The translations under genes were made by a program, and so were the position numbers. From IMG/VR virus record IMGVR_UViG_3300035204_001848, positions 1 to 47,859 of that record: 47,859 nucleotides of DNA; one strand, 5' to 3'. The stretch's first letter is position 1. Each line of letters opens with the position of its first letter. Origin of the DNA: a virus. A model generated the notes under the pieces. That model did not search any database. It was not told the origin of the DNA and saw only the letters and a list, made by a program, of their open reading frames with translations. Below are positions 1-6,754 of the stretch, piece by piece.

Positions 1-52
1 CTTTCCAGTACCCCTTCCAGTTATCCTTAATCCATCTCCAAAGTCTGCCCAT
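1..52 (-). CDS. Start of an unknown gene, cut by the left edge
   Basis: An ATG at 52 preceded by an AAAGGAG ribosome binding site opens a frame that runs off the left edge. Only 17 codons are visible. They encode a short peptide rich in Trp, Lys and Arg (it begins MGRLWRWIKDNWKGYW). This would fit an amphipathic or membrane-associated N-terminus. Too little is present to name a function. It is the next gene after the cytochrome in the same transcript direction. Confidence 0.5.
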   Translation of the reverse strand, partial: MGRLWRWIKDNWKGYWK

Positions 53-68
53 AATATATAATACTCCT

Positions 69-458
69 TTATTTGTGTTTACTTAAAGACTTTACATAAG
101 CCATTATTGCCTTTCTCTCATCATTTGTTGTCGGTAATGGGGCCATTGCGGGTAATGAGCCTTTAACAATTTTGGCAAAAGGTTTTTCTATTGATTCTAA
201 AAAATACTCCTCATCTAAAACCACCTCTTTAATGGGTCCGCCTATGCCAATGTGGACCTCTCTTTTCTTTCCCCAAAAATCACCCATAAATTTGGGAGAC
301 TTTAATGCGTCACCCGCTGGGCATGGTACAGTCTCTTCCGTCTGGTGGCACAAAGAACAACTCTTGCTAATAAAAAGCTCTTTGCCTTTTTTAATGTTGT
401 CGTCTGCTTGAGCAAGGCTAACAAACACTAATAATAAAATTGGTAATGCTATATTCAT
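69..458 (-). CDS. Exported c-type cytochrome
   Basis: The 129-residue product starts with a hydrophobic signal peptide ending around AQA (residue 18). It has one haem attachment motif, CSLCH (residues 34-38), and a likely axial methionine in LPAMAPLP (Met105). The segment with GPIKEVVLDEEYFLESIEKP resembles the cytochrome c domain fused to the C-terminus of some cytochrome oxidase subunit II proteins. It should be a periplasmic single-haem electron carrier whose haem is attached by host machinery. A strong AAAGGAGATAA site precedes the ATG. It lies in an operon-like run with a lipoprotein and, further upstream, a proline dehydrogenase, so a role in host respiration during infection is plausible. 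The cytochrome call is secure; its electron partners are unknown. Confidence 0.88.
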   Translation of the reverse strand: MNIALPILLLVFVSLAQADDNIKKGKELFISKSCSLCHQTEETVPCPAGDALKSPKFMGDFWGKKREVHIGIGGPIKEVVLDEEYFLESIEKPFAKIVKGSLPAMAPLPTTNDERKAIMAYVKSLSKHK

Positions 459-467
459 TTATCTCCT

Positions 468-737
468 TTAATTAGTTATTATTCTCTTCTTTAAATTGAA
501 TTTTTCCATCAAATTAGACACGCCGATTATTTCAATACCTACTTGAGTATTTAATTCGTCTGTATCTATTGATATCATATTTCCCCGTTTATCTACATAA
601 ACCATTACCGAACCCACTTGACCTTGAGGTGGAGCCACATAGATGTACATGACGTCGGATTCTTCGTCATAACTGATCCTATTATCAAAATCGTACTCAT
701 TATACTCTCCGTAACCTTCTGGAAATTCAGCCTTCAA
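468..737 (-). CDS. DUF2283-like small protein
   Basis: The 89-residue acidic protein carries a YDEESDVMYIYV segment and ends in a VGIEIIGVS segment, a pattern typical of DUF2283, a small beta-rich family of unknown function often found near toxin-antitoxin genes and in phages. The frame opens with TTG directly after the TAA of the upstream lipoprotein gene. An AGGGA site eight bases before the TTG supports this start. No catalytic residues or membrane segments are visible. Function is unknown, and the family assignment rests on sequence pattern only. Confidence 0.65.
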   Translation of the reverse strand: MKAEFPEGYGEYNEYDFDNRISYDEESDVMYIYVAPPQGQVGSVMVYVDKRGNMISIDTDELNTQVGIEIIGVSNLMEKFNLKKRIITN

Positions 738-1001
738 TTATAGTGTCCCTGAGCTTGGTAAATTATTAAATCTGTGTTGTAATTCTTTCCTTTTATTTTC
801 AATAATCCAATGATAAAGGGTGCTGCTACCATTCCCATAATCATAAGGTAACGGACGATAATCCTTTGTTTGTATTTCAGGAGGACTACCCCAATTAGTC
901 GGGAACGGTTTACCGTTAGGGCTATAATAAATGGTTGGCTCACACGTTGGGCAACAACACCCAACTAAATAAAATGACATTAATATCAGTAAAATCTTCA
1001 T
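738..1001 (-). CDS. Small outer-envelope lipoprotein
   Basis: The 87-residue product begins MKILLILMSFYLVGCCC, a short signal peptide with a lipobox (LVGC), so it should be cut before the first Cys and lipid-anchored. The mature part is Pro/Tyr-rich with no domain I recognise. An upstream in-frame extension to about 1031 exists, but the ATG at 1001 gives the proper signal peptide and overlaps the previous stop as ATGA. It could be an outer-membrane spanin-like subunit or an envelope decoration. No paired inner-membrane spanin is evident beside it, so lysis is only one possibility. Confidence 0.7.
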   Translation of the reverse strand: MKILLILMSFYLVGCCCPTCEPTIYYSPNGKPFPTNWGSPPEIQTKDYRPLPYDYGNGSSTLYHWIIENKRKELQHRFNNLPSSGTL

Positions 1002-1495
1002 ACTTTCAACAGTGCTCTTAACTGTTTCCAAGTATCACCCAAGTCCTCATCTGTGTCAACTATATAATCTGGATTACCAACCTCAAAGTCTTCCACATGA
1101 TATTCTTTCCTTAGTTCTCTGGAAGACTTTAATAAAACTTCAAACACTTGATTTTTATTATTATTTTTTAATTCTTGCCTGAGATGATCGTAAGGGTTAA
1201 CGAGAGATAATACTACATGGGTCTCTTGATTTATGGGGTGGCTTTTCCAGCCATTTATTACGTCAACATAAATGGCCTTCCATTCTCCCACCTCTCCCTT
1301 CTTATTTAGGTAAGTCGCTACGGCATTTGCGTTTCTAATGTTTTCTTCTCGTCCCGCCCTACCATAGTTTTTATTAGTGAACATTTCTCTAAACTCATCT
1401 CCATCAATGATGAATGGTGTATCGAGATAGTCCGCTAACATTTTACCCAACGTAGTCTTTCCTGCTCCGGGCTGACCATATAATACATAAATCAT
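998..1495 (-). CDS. cysC: APS-kinase-like P-loop kinase
   Basis: The 165-residue protein has a Walker A loop GQPGAGKT (residues 7-14), then DGDEFR (31-36) and an R-E-E-N-I-R-N segment (about 49-55). These follow the order seen in adenylylsulfate kinases, which phosphorylate APS at the 3' position to make PAPS. A late VGNPDYIVDTD segment also fits. Length is slightly below bacterial CysC (about 200). PAPS is the donor for sulfotransferases, and this window encodes one at 17020-17982, so the two may cooperate. A related small-molecule or nucleotide kinase cannot be excluded. GGGGAAAA precedes the ATG. Confidence 0.72.
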   Translation of the reverse strand: MIYVLYGQPGAGKTTLGKMLADYLDTPFIIDGDEFREMFTNKNYGRAGREENIRNANAVATYLNKKGEVGEWKAIYVDVINGWKSHPINQETHVVLSLVNPYDHLRQELKNNNKNQVFEVLLKSSRELRKEYHVEDFEVGNPDYIVDTDEDLGDTWKQLRALLKV

Positions 1496-1517
1496 TTTTC
1501 CCCTTTAACTAATTTTA

Positions 1518-1592
1518 TTAATTTTTCTTCTTCTTTTTCACCTTTTTGGGCTTCTTCTTCTCTCTTCTTGGTTTCGCTTTATCTCTTCCCAT
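1518..1592 (-). CDS. Very basic 24-residue peptide
   Basis: An ATG at 1592 preceded by AGGAG encodes 24 residues, more than half Lys or Arg (it begins MGRDKAKPRREKKK), and ends at TAA. The good ribosome site and the tight fit between two genes support it as a real small gene. A nucleic-acid-binding or virion-packaged peptide is possible. Nothing more can be said from sequence. Confidence 0.5.
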   Translation of the reverse strand: MGRDKAKPRREKKKPKKVKKKKKN

Positions 1593-1594
1593 AA

Positions 1595-2200
1595 TTATTC
1601 TCCTAATGGATTTACTAGATTTGCTGGTAGTTCATTAATGTCAATTATCATACCGTTCTTGTCTGTTGTGAAACGAAAAGCAGTCTTCTCTTGAGCAGTG
1701 GCCTGAAATTCTTTTTCTCTCACAATTACTTCTTTAAAGGGCTTTATTTTGATTAATTTAATAGTCCCTTTAACTGGCTCTTCATCTCTTTTCGCATAAA
1801 CATGCACCGTCACTATATTCTCACCTTCAGTAATTCCTCTAAATGAGACGACTTCTTCGTGAAATTTTACTATTACGCCCTGCTGTTCTTTGGGTAAAAA
1901 ATTATTACGTATACCGAGCGCATCATGGTCCAAACTAATTAAGCTGCCTTCCCCGCCTTCTCTATTGTTAAAAGATACTACGTGTCCAGATGCCGCCTGA
2001 ACATATAAATCTAAATCATCTTCACTCTCACCGTCCCAAGTCAAAACAACTTCATAAAGTACATTGGGCGGACGAGACTTAATTTTTTCTTCCTCGGTCT
2101 TTAATAGAAAAAGAATTGCCACCAACATAAGTAAACAACAAAAGAGCACATCGATAAATGGCCTAAATGAAAAAAACTTTTTGTATCCTTTGTTGATCAT
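1595..2200 (-). CDS. ExbD/TolR-like motor subunit with DUF2135-like domain
   Basis: The 201-residue protein has one N-terminal membrane helix (about residues 14-34) containing PFIDVLF. Its Asp17 matches the proton-carrying Asp of ExbD, TolR and MotB-type subunits. Beyond the membrane, residues about 48-140 form a predicted beta-sandwich with DDLDLYV and a Gly/Asp-rich loop, similar in pattern to DUF2135 (YfaP-like) domains. This is unlike the short periplasmic domain of ExbD or the OmpA domain of MotB. Its gene overlaps the ExbB-like gene by ATGA, which implies equal, coupled synthesis. Together they would make an inner-membrane complex that uses the proton gradient to move or pull on something in the periplasm. 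The target is unknown. Confidence 0.75.
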   Translation of the reverse strand: MINKGYKKFFSFRPFIDVLFCCLLMLVAILFLLKTEEEKIKSRPPNVLYEVVLTWDGESEDDLDLYVQAASGHVVSFNNREGGEGSLISLDHDALGIRNNFLPKEQQGVIVKFHEEVVSFRGITEGENIVTVHVYAKRDEEPVKGTIKLIKIKPFKEVIVREKEFQATAQEKTAFRFTTDKNGMIIDINELPANLVNPLGE

Positions 2201-2688
2201 TCTTCTAATTTAAATCTTAAAATCATTAGTTGTGCCTGTAGTGGCAAGCTAAATACAATACCACAAATAGTTGTATAAAAAGCCGTATTAAGCCCCGTCT
2301 TAAGTCCAGAGACGATATCACTAACTTCTGTCCCTTCGTTGAGGCTAGTAGAAGTCGCTACGCATAAACCAAAAACCGTACCCAATAAACCAAGCGAAAA
2401 AAAGTGTTCCGCAGCAAACCAGCCCATCTCCGCCTTCTGGGTAAGACGCGCAGAATCATTTTCTACTTTATTTGTGTCCACCTCGTCAGCCAAATAACAT
2501 AATCTACCAACCATGGCTGAAATTAAAACATACAAAAACATGATAACAACACTTAAATGACTAACATCATTCTTTATCATTAGGGAGATAGCGCCCTTGG
2601 TTTCTGCAAAGAAAATGCCTGTAAGCATTACCGCGTTGAGTAAAAACCACTTAGTAAAAGTGGTTCTGTTGATAATTTTAGTAATCAT
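2197..2688 (-). CDS. ExbB/TolQ/MotA-like proton channel subunit
   Basis: The 163-residue protein has four hydrophobic stretches, at about residues 13-33, 44-66, 92-110 and 134-154. The third and fourth carry the family signature: LGLLGTVFGL followed by LNTAFYTTICGIVFSLP, including the Thr/small-residue face that lines the proton path in ExbB and TolQ. It is shorter than ExbB (about 240) and lacks most of the cytoplasmic loop. Translationally coupled to the ExbD-like gene downstream. With that partner it should form a stator-like motor. Neither gene lies next to a TonB, Tol or flagellar gene, so the driven machine is not one of the standard ones. Confidence 0.75.
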   Translation of the reverse strand: MITKIINRTTFTKWFLLNAVMLTGIFFAETKGAISLMIKNDVSHLSVVIMFLYVLISAMVGRLCYLADEVDTNKVENDSARLTQKAEMGWFAAEHFFSLGLLGTVFGLCVATSTSLNEGTEVSDIVSGLKTGLNTAFYTTICGIVFSLPLQAQLMILRFKLEE

Positions 2689-2890
2689 TGAATATCCTAG
2701 TCTTTGTGAATGTGTTATCTTTCTCTAAAATATATACAGTTTCGCCTTCTGTACAGTTTTTTGTTGACTTTATCTCATATTCACCATCTTTATTTAGCGT
2801 CCCAACTGTATCAACTATTTCTCGAAGATACTCTAATCTTATAGTTCTGAGGTTATTATTAGACCCCTCCGTTTTCGCTGGTTGTGTCAT
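2678..2890 (-). CDS. Unknown small protein
   Basis: Seventy residues from the ATG at 2890 (MTQPAKTEGS). A longer frame to 2953 exists but overlaps the upstream gene deeply. The product is polar, mixed in charge, and its C-terminal half looks like a small beta-rich domain (EGETVYILEKDNTF). It ends inside the start of the ExbB-like gene, so it is translated together with the motor pair and could be an accessory part. I recognise no family. Confidence 0.5.
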   Translation of the reverse strand: MTQPAKTEGSNNNLRTIRLEYLREIVDTVGTLNKDGEYEIKSTKNCTEGETVYILEKDNTFTKTRIFNDY

Positions 2891-3104
2891 GTTCGTCTTC
2901 CCAAGCTTTCCAATTGAACTCGCTCTCTGGCGAATCATCTTCGATTTCCTCATCTAAAAAATCCAATTCCCTAATTTCTACCGAATATTCGTATCCTTCG
3001 ATATTAGTATGAAACTCTTTAGCGTACTTCTCTGCGTTAGATTTTTCTCTAAAAAATCCGACACCATGCCCCCTGTGAAGAACTTGATAAAATTTATCGC
3101 TCAT
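2859..3104 (-). CDS. Unknown acidic protein
   Basis: The 81-residue product begins MSDKFYQVLHRG. Its N-terminal half (YAKEFHTN and similar) may fold as a small alpha/beta domain, and the C-terminal third is strongly acidic (DEEIEDDSPESE). No membrane segment or motif is visible. It overlaps its neighbours on both sides by a few bases, consistent with a compact phage operon. Confidence 0.6.
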   Translation of the reverse strand: MSDKFYQVLHRGHGVGFFREKSNAEKYAKEFHTNIEGYEYSVEIRELDFLDEEIEDDSPESEFNWKAWEDEHDTTSENGGV

Positions 3105-3292
3105 TGATTCATATACTCACTTTCTGGGCAGTCCGTCCTAGGCCTACAGGCCACTTCCATATCTTTACGTCTTTGTTCGCAAATGTTCCATTGTTTTTGA
3201 GCATGTCTAGACCTATACTCCTTAAGTTCCACGGGCAGCACCCCTTTGGTGAAAACATACCAACAGAGTTTTGCTCTAGTCCATAAGCTCAT
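3101..3292 (-). CDS. Unknown small basic protein
   Basis: Sixty-three residues from the ATG at 3292, which overlaps the proline dehydrogenase stop as ATGA. The longer frame to 3358 would run far into the dehydrogenase gene. The product is rich in Lys, Arg and Trp near the N-terminus, has three Cys, and ends TDCPESEYMNQ. No family recognised. Confidence 0.5.
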   Translation of the reverse strand: MSLWTRAKLCWYVFTKGVLPVELKEYRSRHAQKQWNICEQRRKDMEVACRPRTDCPESEYMNQ

Positions 3293-4143
3293 TTTGTCTT
3301 TGTTAATCCAACCCATTCTTTTACTATGTTTTTTATAACAAATTTTAAATTCTTCCATTCTCTCAGCCTCCTAACGGTATAGGGCAACCAATTTTTTCCG
3401 AATGGTATATAGATTCTAACCGAATACCCCTTGTGAAGCAAGTTTTTTTGTAAGTCTCTACGAATTCCATAAAGAAATTCATAATCAAAATATTTGGGAT
3501 TAGGTATTATTTCTGTAATATCCTCTATTAATTCCTCGTCATGCGTAGCTATCGCTGGTTTATTTGCTTTATGAGATTTTAATCTAGCAGCATAATCAAA
3601 GAAAGACATTTCTATTGCGATACGGCTTTGCTCCGCGATGTCTTCGTTCTCTTTATATGCTCCTTTTACCAATCTAATAGAGATGTTCTTTTTTATTAAT
3701 GAATTAATATCTTTATTCGTCCTATGTAGATTAGCTTGTAGGGCTATGCCAACATTCTTACAATCTTTATTTACCTCCAAACATACATCTATAGTCCGCG
3801 CGGTCAATTTCGAATCCTCCATGTCAAGCCGTATAGTATGCCCATACTTATCGGCTTCTTTTGCTATGCTCGTGAGAAATGCTATGCATAAATCTTGATC
3901 AATAAGAAGTCCAATTTGCGTCGGTTTAATCGAGATGTCAATCTTGTCATGTTTATAATATTCAATAATATCAAAATATTGCTGCGCAGCCTCTACTGCT
4001 TCTTCTACGCTCCTGATCGATTCCCCAACATAATCTATAGATACTTTATACCCTTGTTTCATCAGCCCATCAATCACTAACTTAGCTGAATTAAAATCAT
4101 GTCCAGCTATGAACCTCTTGGCTAATGGAGATAATAACTTCAT
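3289..4143 (-). CDS. putA: Proline dehydrogenase (FAD enzyme)
   Basis: The 284-residue protein matches the PRODH barrel from end to end: SIDYVGES (35-42), KPTQIG (73-78), RLDMED (105-110), QANLHRT (136-142), RLVKGAY (157-163), ATHDEE (199-204), FLYGIRRD (223-230), RIYIPFGKNW (243-252), and the substrate-binding RRLRE near 258-262. PRODH oxidises proline to pyrroline-5-carboxylate using FAD and passes the electrons to quinone at the membrane. No P5C dehydrogenase or DNA-binding domain is present, so this is the single-function form, close to its usual length of about 300. It starts inside a TAATG junction with a tiny membrane-protein gene. A phage copy could feed the host respiratory chain from proline. 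The symbol is borrowed from the bifunctional bacterial enzyme; prodh would be equally suitable. Confidence 0.9.
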   Translation of the reverse strand: MKLLSPLAKRFIAGHDFNSAKLVIDGLMKQGYKVSIDYVGESIRSVEEAVEAAQQYFDIIEYYKHDKIDISIKPTQIGLLIDQDLCIAFLTSIAKEADKYGHTIRLDMEDSKLTARTIDVCLEVNKDCKNVGIALQANLHRTNKDINSLIKKNISIRLVKGAYKENEDIAEQSRIAIEMSFFDYAARLKSHKANKPAIATHDEELIEDITEIIPNPKYFDYEFLYGIRRDLQKNLLHKGYSVRIYIPFGKNWLPYTVRRLREWKNLKFVIKNIVKEWVGLTKTK

Positions 4144-4223
4144 TATAACTCTATGAATTTAAATAACCAAATACCTATAAAAATAGTTATTCCCACACAT
4201 ACTCCTAGCGCTAATAAGACCAT
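4143..4223 (-). CDS. 26-residue single-helix membrane peptide
   Basis: An ATG at 4223 with a strong GGAGGT site encodes 26 residues that are almost entirely hydrophobic (MVLLALGVCVGITIFIGIWL, then FKFIEL). The TAA shares its last base with the proline dehydrogenase ATG (TAATG), so the two are translationally coupled. It may anchor or assist a membrane enzyme such as the dehydrogenase. That role is inferred only from position. Confidence 0.6.
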   Translation of the reverse strand: MVLLALGVCVGITIFIGIWLFKFIEL

Positions 4224-4227
4224 AATA

Positions 4228-4875
4228 CTACCTCCTTGCGCAGAGAATAAACCAGTCTCCATACCCCTGTTCTCTAAGATCTGAAGCAACTATGGGTGTG
4301 GCGTTATGCCATAGGATTCTATCATTCAACATAATCATTTCTCCATCTTCGAGAGAGCGCGTTAAAAACGGCTTTGATGCTTTACCGTCGTAAGCCATTA
4401 GGCTCCCACCACCTATGTTATGCCTTGCTATCGCAACCATTGCTATATGATCGTATCCGTCTTGATGTACCCCTTCTGGTGAGACCGGCGCTGTACCTCC
4501 TTCCAAGGTAGCTACGCGCATTTGATGAACTTCCACCTCTTGTCCATCTATTAAATCATTTTCCTGCTTAAACGTAAGACAAATTTCCTTAAAACCCTCA
4601 CTTTGTAAAACTTCATTCTCTATGTCCTCAAAGGCCCTAATCATTCCCCCTTGATGCTCGTTAAGATCTTCGCTTTGCAGGAAATCTCTATGCTCTAAAC
4701 GGTCTATCTCTATCTCTTCTTTAGCGTTCCAAAAGCTCGTTCTCAATTCGATGGCTGAATACCTTCGTAATCTGTAGGCCCCATCCTTATGATCTGTATG
4801 CGGTAATCCGTTAAACGATCCCTTAAGGCCATTAATTAATTCTTTATTTAGTTGATTTAGTTGTAGTAATTTCAT
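4228..4875 (-). CDS. 2OG-Fe(II) oxygenase of the amino-acid hydroxylase family
   Basis: The 215-residue protein has the iron ligands as GVHQDG (His137, Asp139) and a distal His190 in ILWHNATP, with LEDGEMIMLND before it. The pattern fits PF10014, which includes the bacterial isoleucine 4-hydroxylase and related free-amino-acid hydroxylases. It would use 2-oxoglutarate, O2 and Fe(II) to hydroxylate a small substrate, probably a free amino acid, in the cytoplasm. It sits next to proline dehydrogenase, so both may act on amino acids. The substrate cannot be read from the sequence. Confidence 0.78.
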   Translation of the reverse strand: MKLLQLNQLNKELINGLKGSFNGLPHTDHKDGAYRLRRYSAIELRTSFWNAKEEIEIDRLEHRDFLQSEDLNEHQGGMIRAFEDIENEVLQSEGFKEICLTFKQENDLIDGQEVEVHQMRVATLEGGTAPVSPEGVHQDGYDHIAMVAIARHNIGGGSLMAYDGKASKPFLTRSLEDGEMIMLNDRILWHNATPIVASDLREQGYGDWFILCARR

Positions 4876-5161
4876 TTTTTCTCCATCCTTGTTGGTATAA
4901 GAATTTGGTTATGGTGTTGGAAAACTTAGACACTTCTTTTTCTGATTTATCCCAAAAAAAAGCATGAGCGAACTCATGTATAGAAGTATTAAGTTTTGTT
5001 TTATTTCCCCTGTTTGGGTTGATGAGTATCTTGGGTGACTTCGAATAGGGTGGATCACAGGTGCCGTCACAATCCTCCCCATAAAACCTTTTATTTGGCT
5101 TTCTAAATTTTACCTTGTATTCGACACCTTCGCTATTTTTAAATATATACTCATTCCCCAT
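4844..5161 (-). CDS. Small HEXXH zinc metallopeptidase-like protein
   Basis: From the ATG at 5161 (TAATG junction with the previous gene) the product is 105 residues. It has an HEFAH zincin motif (His62, Glu63, His66) in a helix, and a downstream acidic helix (DKSEKEVSKF) that could give the third ligand. A Cys pair (31, 35) precedes it. The size and motif are like minimal SprT or ImmA/IrrE-type zincins, but I see no further match to either. It could cleave a host regulator or a virion protein. The start at 5218 is less likely because it lies inside the upstream gene. Confidence 0.65.
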   Translation of the reverse strand: MGNEYIFKNSEGVEYKVKFRKPNKRFYGEDCDGTCDPPYSKSPKILINPNRGNKTKLNTSIHEFAHAFFWDKSEKEVSKFSNTITKFLYQQGWRKNEITTTKSTK

Positions 5162-5721
5162 TAAGTAATGCGTCTTTCTATCCAAAACGCTACATTTATT
5201 ATAGCTTTTCCTATCCACCTTACTATAGAAAAAATTGACTGAACGAAAAATAAATAAATTTTATAAAACTTAAACCACCATTTTTTCTCTTTTTTCTTCC
5301 ACTTTTTAATAAGATTATCAAATTTATCCTGTTCAGATTTTCTGTGGGAATTATCCTCCTTCTTCCATTCTACTAAGTCTATCTCTTTTAGGTCTCCCTT
5401 GAAATATATAGCTTTAAATTCTACCCAGTAATCCTCGTCATTCTTCAGAATTAAAGTATAAAAAACTAATTCTCCGGTATAGTCTTGCTTCTCTACTCCA
5501 TCAGGAGTCTCCTCCATGGAGCCATCTTCCTTGATGGTTCTAAGGGTCTTATTTAAATAAAGTTGCCCGTCCTCTTCAATTGAGTAATTGTCTAATACTC
5601 CTCCCCATCCCTCTCCAAAAGATTTAGTTTGAAAATCTACTTCGCCCCATTCTACATCGATGCATTCGCCCAAGTTTTCTGGGAGGGGCAACTTGTAATC
5701 ACATTTTATTGTATCAAACAT
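5161..5721 (-). CDS. Conserved phage-type protein beginning MFDTIKCDY
   Basis: From the ATG at 5721 with a GTGGGA site, the product is 186 residues. The opening MFDTIKCDYKLPLP resembles a protein family that recurs in marine T4-like phages and has no known function. The first 120 residues are polar with beta-strand character. Residues about 130-160 are very rich in Lys and Trp, and the last 35 form a hydrophobic or amphipathic segment that could sit on a membrane. A longer frame to 5814 overlaps the previous gene and is less likely. Confidence 0.6.
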   Translation of the reverse strand: MFDTIKCDYKLPLPENLGECIDVEWGEVDFQTKSFGEGWGGVLDNYSIEEDGQLYLNKTLRTIKEDGSMEETPDGVEKQDYTGELVFYTLILKNDEDYWVEFKAIYFKGDLKEIDLVEWKKEDNSHRKSEQDKFDNLIKKWKKKEKKWWFKFYKIYLFFVQSIFSIVRWIGKAIINVAFWIERRIT

Positions 5722-5737
5722 TCCCACGTTGGCTCTT

Positions 5738-6082
5738 TCATTCTGGAGGACTATCACTCGCCTTAGCGGACGACTCTTCACCTTCTTGCATTTGAGTGTG
5801 AAGGTCTCCCCCAAATTTCTCTACCTCCTTCTCGAAAACATCAATAAGCTGTTTGAAAACAAAAATAGAACTTGCGCCATGATCAATCATAACTTTCTTT
5901 TCGTTTTCATCTTCGATCTTGTCCGCCGTAGTCATCACACCTATTTCAGCGTACTTCACTACAGTTTTAAAAGCTTGCGCCATAAATGCAGCATTACCGG
6001 CAACCGCCGCTTCCCTTTCTTCTTCTTCAGAAAGATACACGCCGTCATCTTCTATATTTTCATTTTCCATATTTGTGCTCAT
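5738..6082 (-). CDS. Unknown acidic protein
   Basis: The 114-residue product begins MSTNMENEN. It is acidic at both ends with a central helical part (AFMAQAFKTVVKYAEIG). No motif or membrane segment. A second ATG lies at codon 5. It overlaps the small gene upstream (6060-6236) by 23 bases. Function unknown. Confidence 0.6.
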   Translation of the reverse strand: MSTNMENENIEDDGVYLSEEEEREAAVAGNAAFMAQAFKTVVKYAEIGVMTTADKIEDENEKKVMIDHGASSIFVFKQLIDVFEKEVEKFGGDLHTQMQEGEESSAKASDSPPE

Positions 6083-6236
6083 AATTTTTTAAAATATTTT
6101 TTGCAGTTTCTCTTGATATGCCGTATTCTTCCCAAAGCTCTGGGTACCACTCGTTGGTATTCTCTCCGATAAGTTTCATAAACTTTAACATAGAGTCCTG
6201 CCAATCTATCTCAATTCTTTTCTCAGAAGTCTCCAT
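6060..6236 (-). CDS. Small 58-residue protein
   Basis: An ATG at 6236, inside the end of the deoxyribosyltransferase-like gene, opens a 58-codon frame ending with TGA at 6060. The product begins METSEKRIEI and has a WYPELWEEYGIS segment followed by a Lys-rich helix. The frame fills an otherwise empty gap of about 120 bases, which supports it. The ribosome site is weak, and an internal ATG at residue 16 is an alternative start. No family recognised. Confidence 0.5.
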   Translation of the reverse strand: METSEKRIEIDWQDSMLKFMKLIGENTNEWYPELWEEYGISRETAKNILKNYEHKYGK

Positions 6237-6742
6237 CTATCGCTATCAATGTTTTTTTGTCCTGCATCTATTTTAGAGATCATATCTACAACTTCTTCAA
6301 TAGAATCATAAATATACTTGTGAGGAATCATTCCCATCATCCAGAGGGGAGTCTTATTCTTGCCGCCTTCCATTGAAATAAAAACTGGTTTTTTCATTCT
6401 TACTGCCGTAACTATCTCTTCTGCACTTCCCCAACTAGCTACATCTGGAAGTAAATGAGCGATGATAAAATCTGACCTGTCTACCAAATTGAGGTCATAG
6501 CTCCTTATCTGCTTCATCCTCTTAGCTACATCGCTGTAATGACCATTTTCCATATCATCAGCAACTTTCTGTCTAACCCCCTCATCTTCGTCAACGTCTT
6601 TAACGAACGGTTTCTTGTAGGGATTAAAGATTCTAATATTTAAGGGATCCAATTCCGACTCTACATATTCGCGCCAATCCCTACCGTTAGCGTACTGCAT
6701 ATGTCCAACTAGATATGTCCTTGTCTTTTCTAGTAAATTCAT
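6206..6742 (-). CDS. Nucleoside 2-deoxyribosyltransferase-like protein
   Basis: The 178-residue protein has the order expected of this Rossmann-like family: YLVGHM near the start, IFNPYKKP (about 38-45), IRSYDLNLVDRSDFIIAHL (about 79-97), then WGSAEEIVTA and KKPVFIS. Family members cleave or transfer the glycosidic bond of deoxynucleosides, and similar genes are seen in large marine phages where they are taken to serve nucleotide salvage. The catalytic Glu is probably in GSAEEI. A non-enzymatic nucleotide-binding role is possible. Confidence 0.65.
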   Translation of the reverse strand: MNLLEKTRTYLVGHMQYANGRDWREYVESELDPLNIRIFNPYKKPFVKDVDEDEGVRQKVADDMENGHYSDVAKRMKQIRSYDLNLVDRSDFIIAHLLPDVASWGSAEEIVTAVRMKKPVFISMEGGKNKTPLWMMGMIPHKYIYDSIEEVVDMISKIDAGQKNIDSDRWRLLRKELR

Positions 6743-6754
6743 CCTACAACAAGA

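Noticed and set aside
734-964. Open frame overlapping the lipoprotein gene
   Set aside because: It is a shadow in another frame of the gene at 738-1001, which has a convincing lipoprotein signal.
1595-2688. Zorya-type defence system
   Set aside because: The ExbB/ExbD-like pair recalls ZorAB, but ZorB has an OmpA-like peptidoglycan-binding end and Zorya needs a helicase or nuclease partner; neither is next to these genes.
5729-6172. 147-codon plus-strand frame
   Set aside because: It is antisense to the 5738-6082 and 6060-6236 genes, is rich in Phe/Leu/Arg without pattern, and has no start signal.
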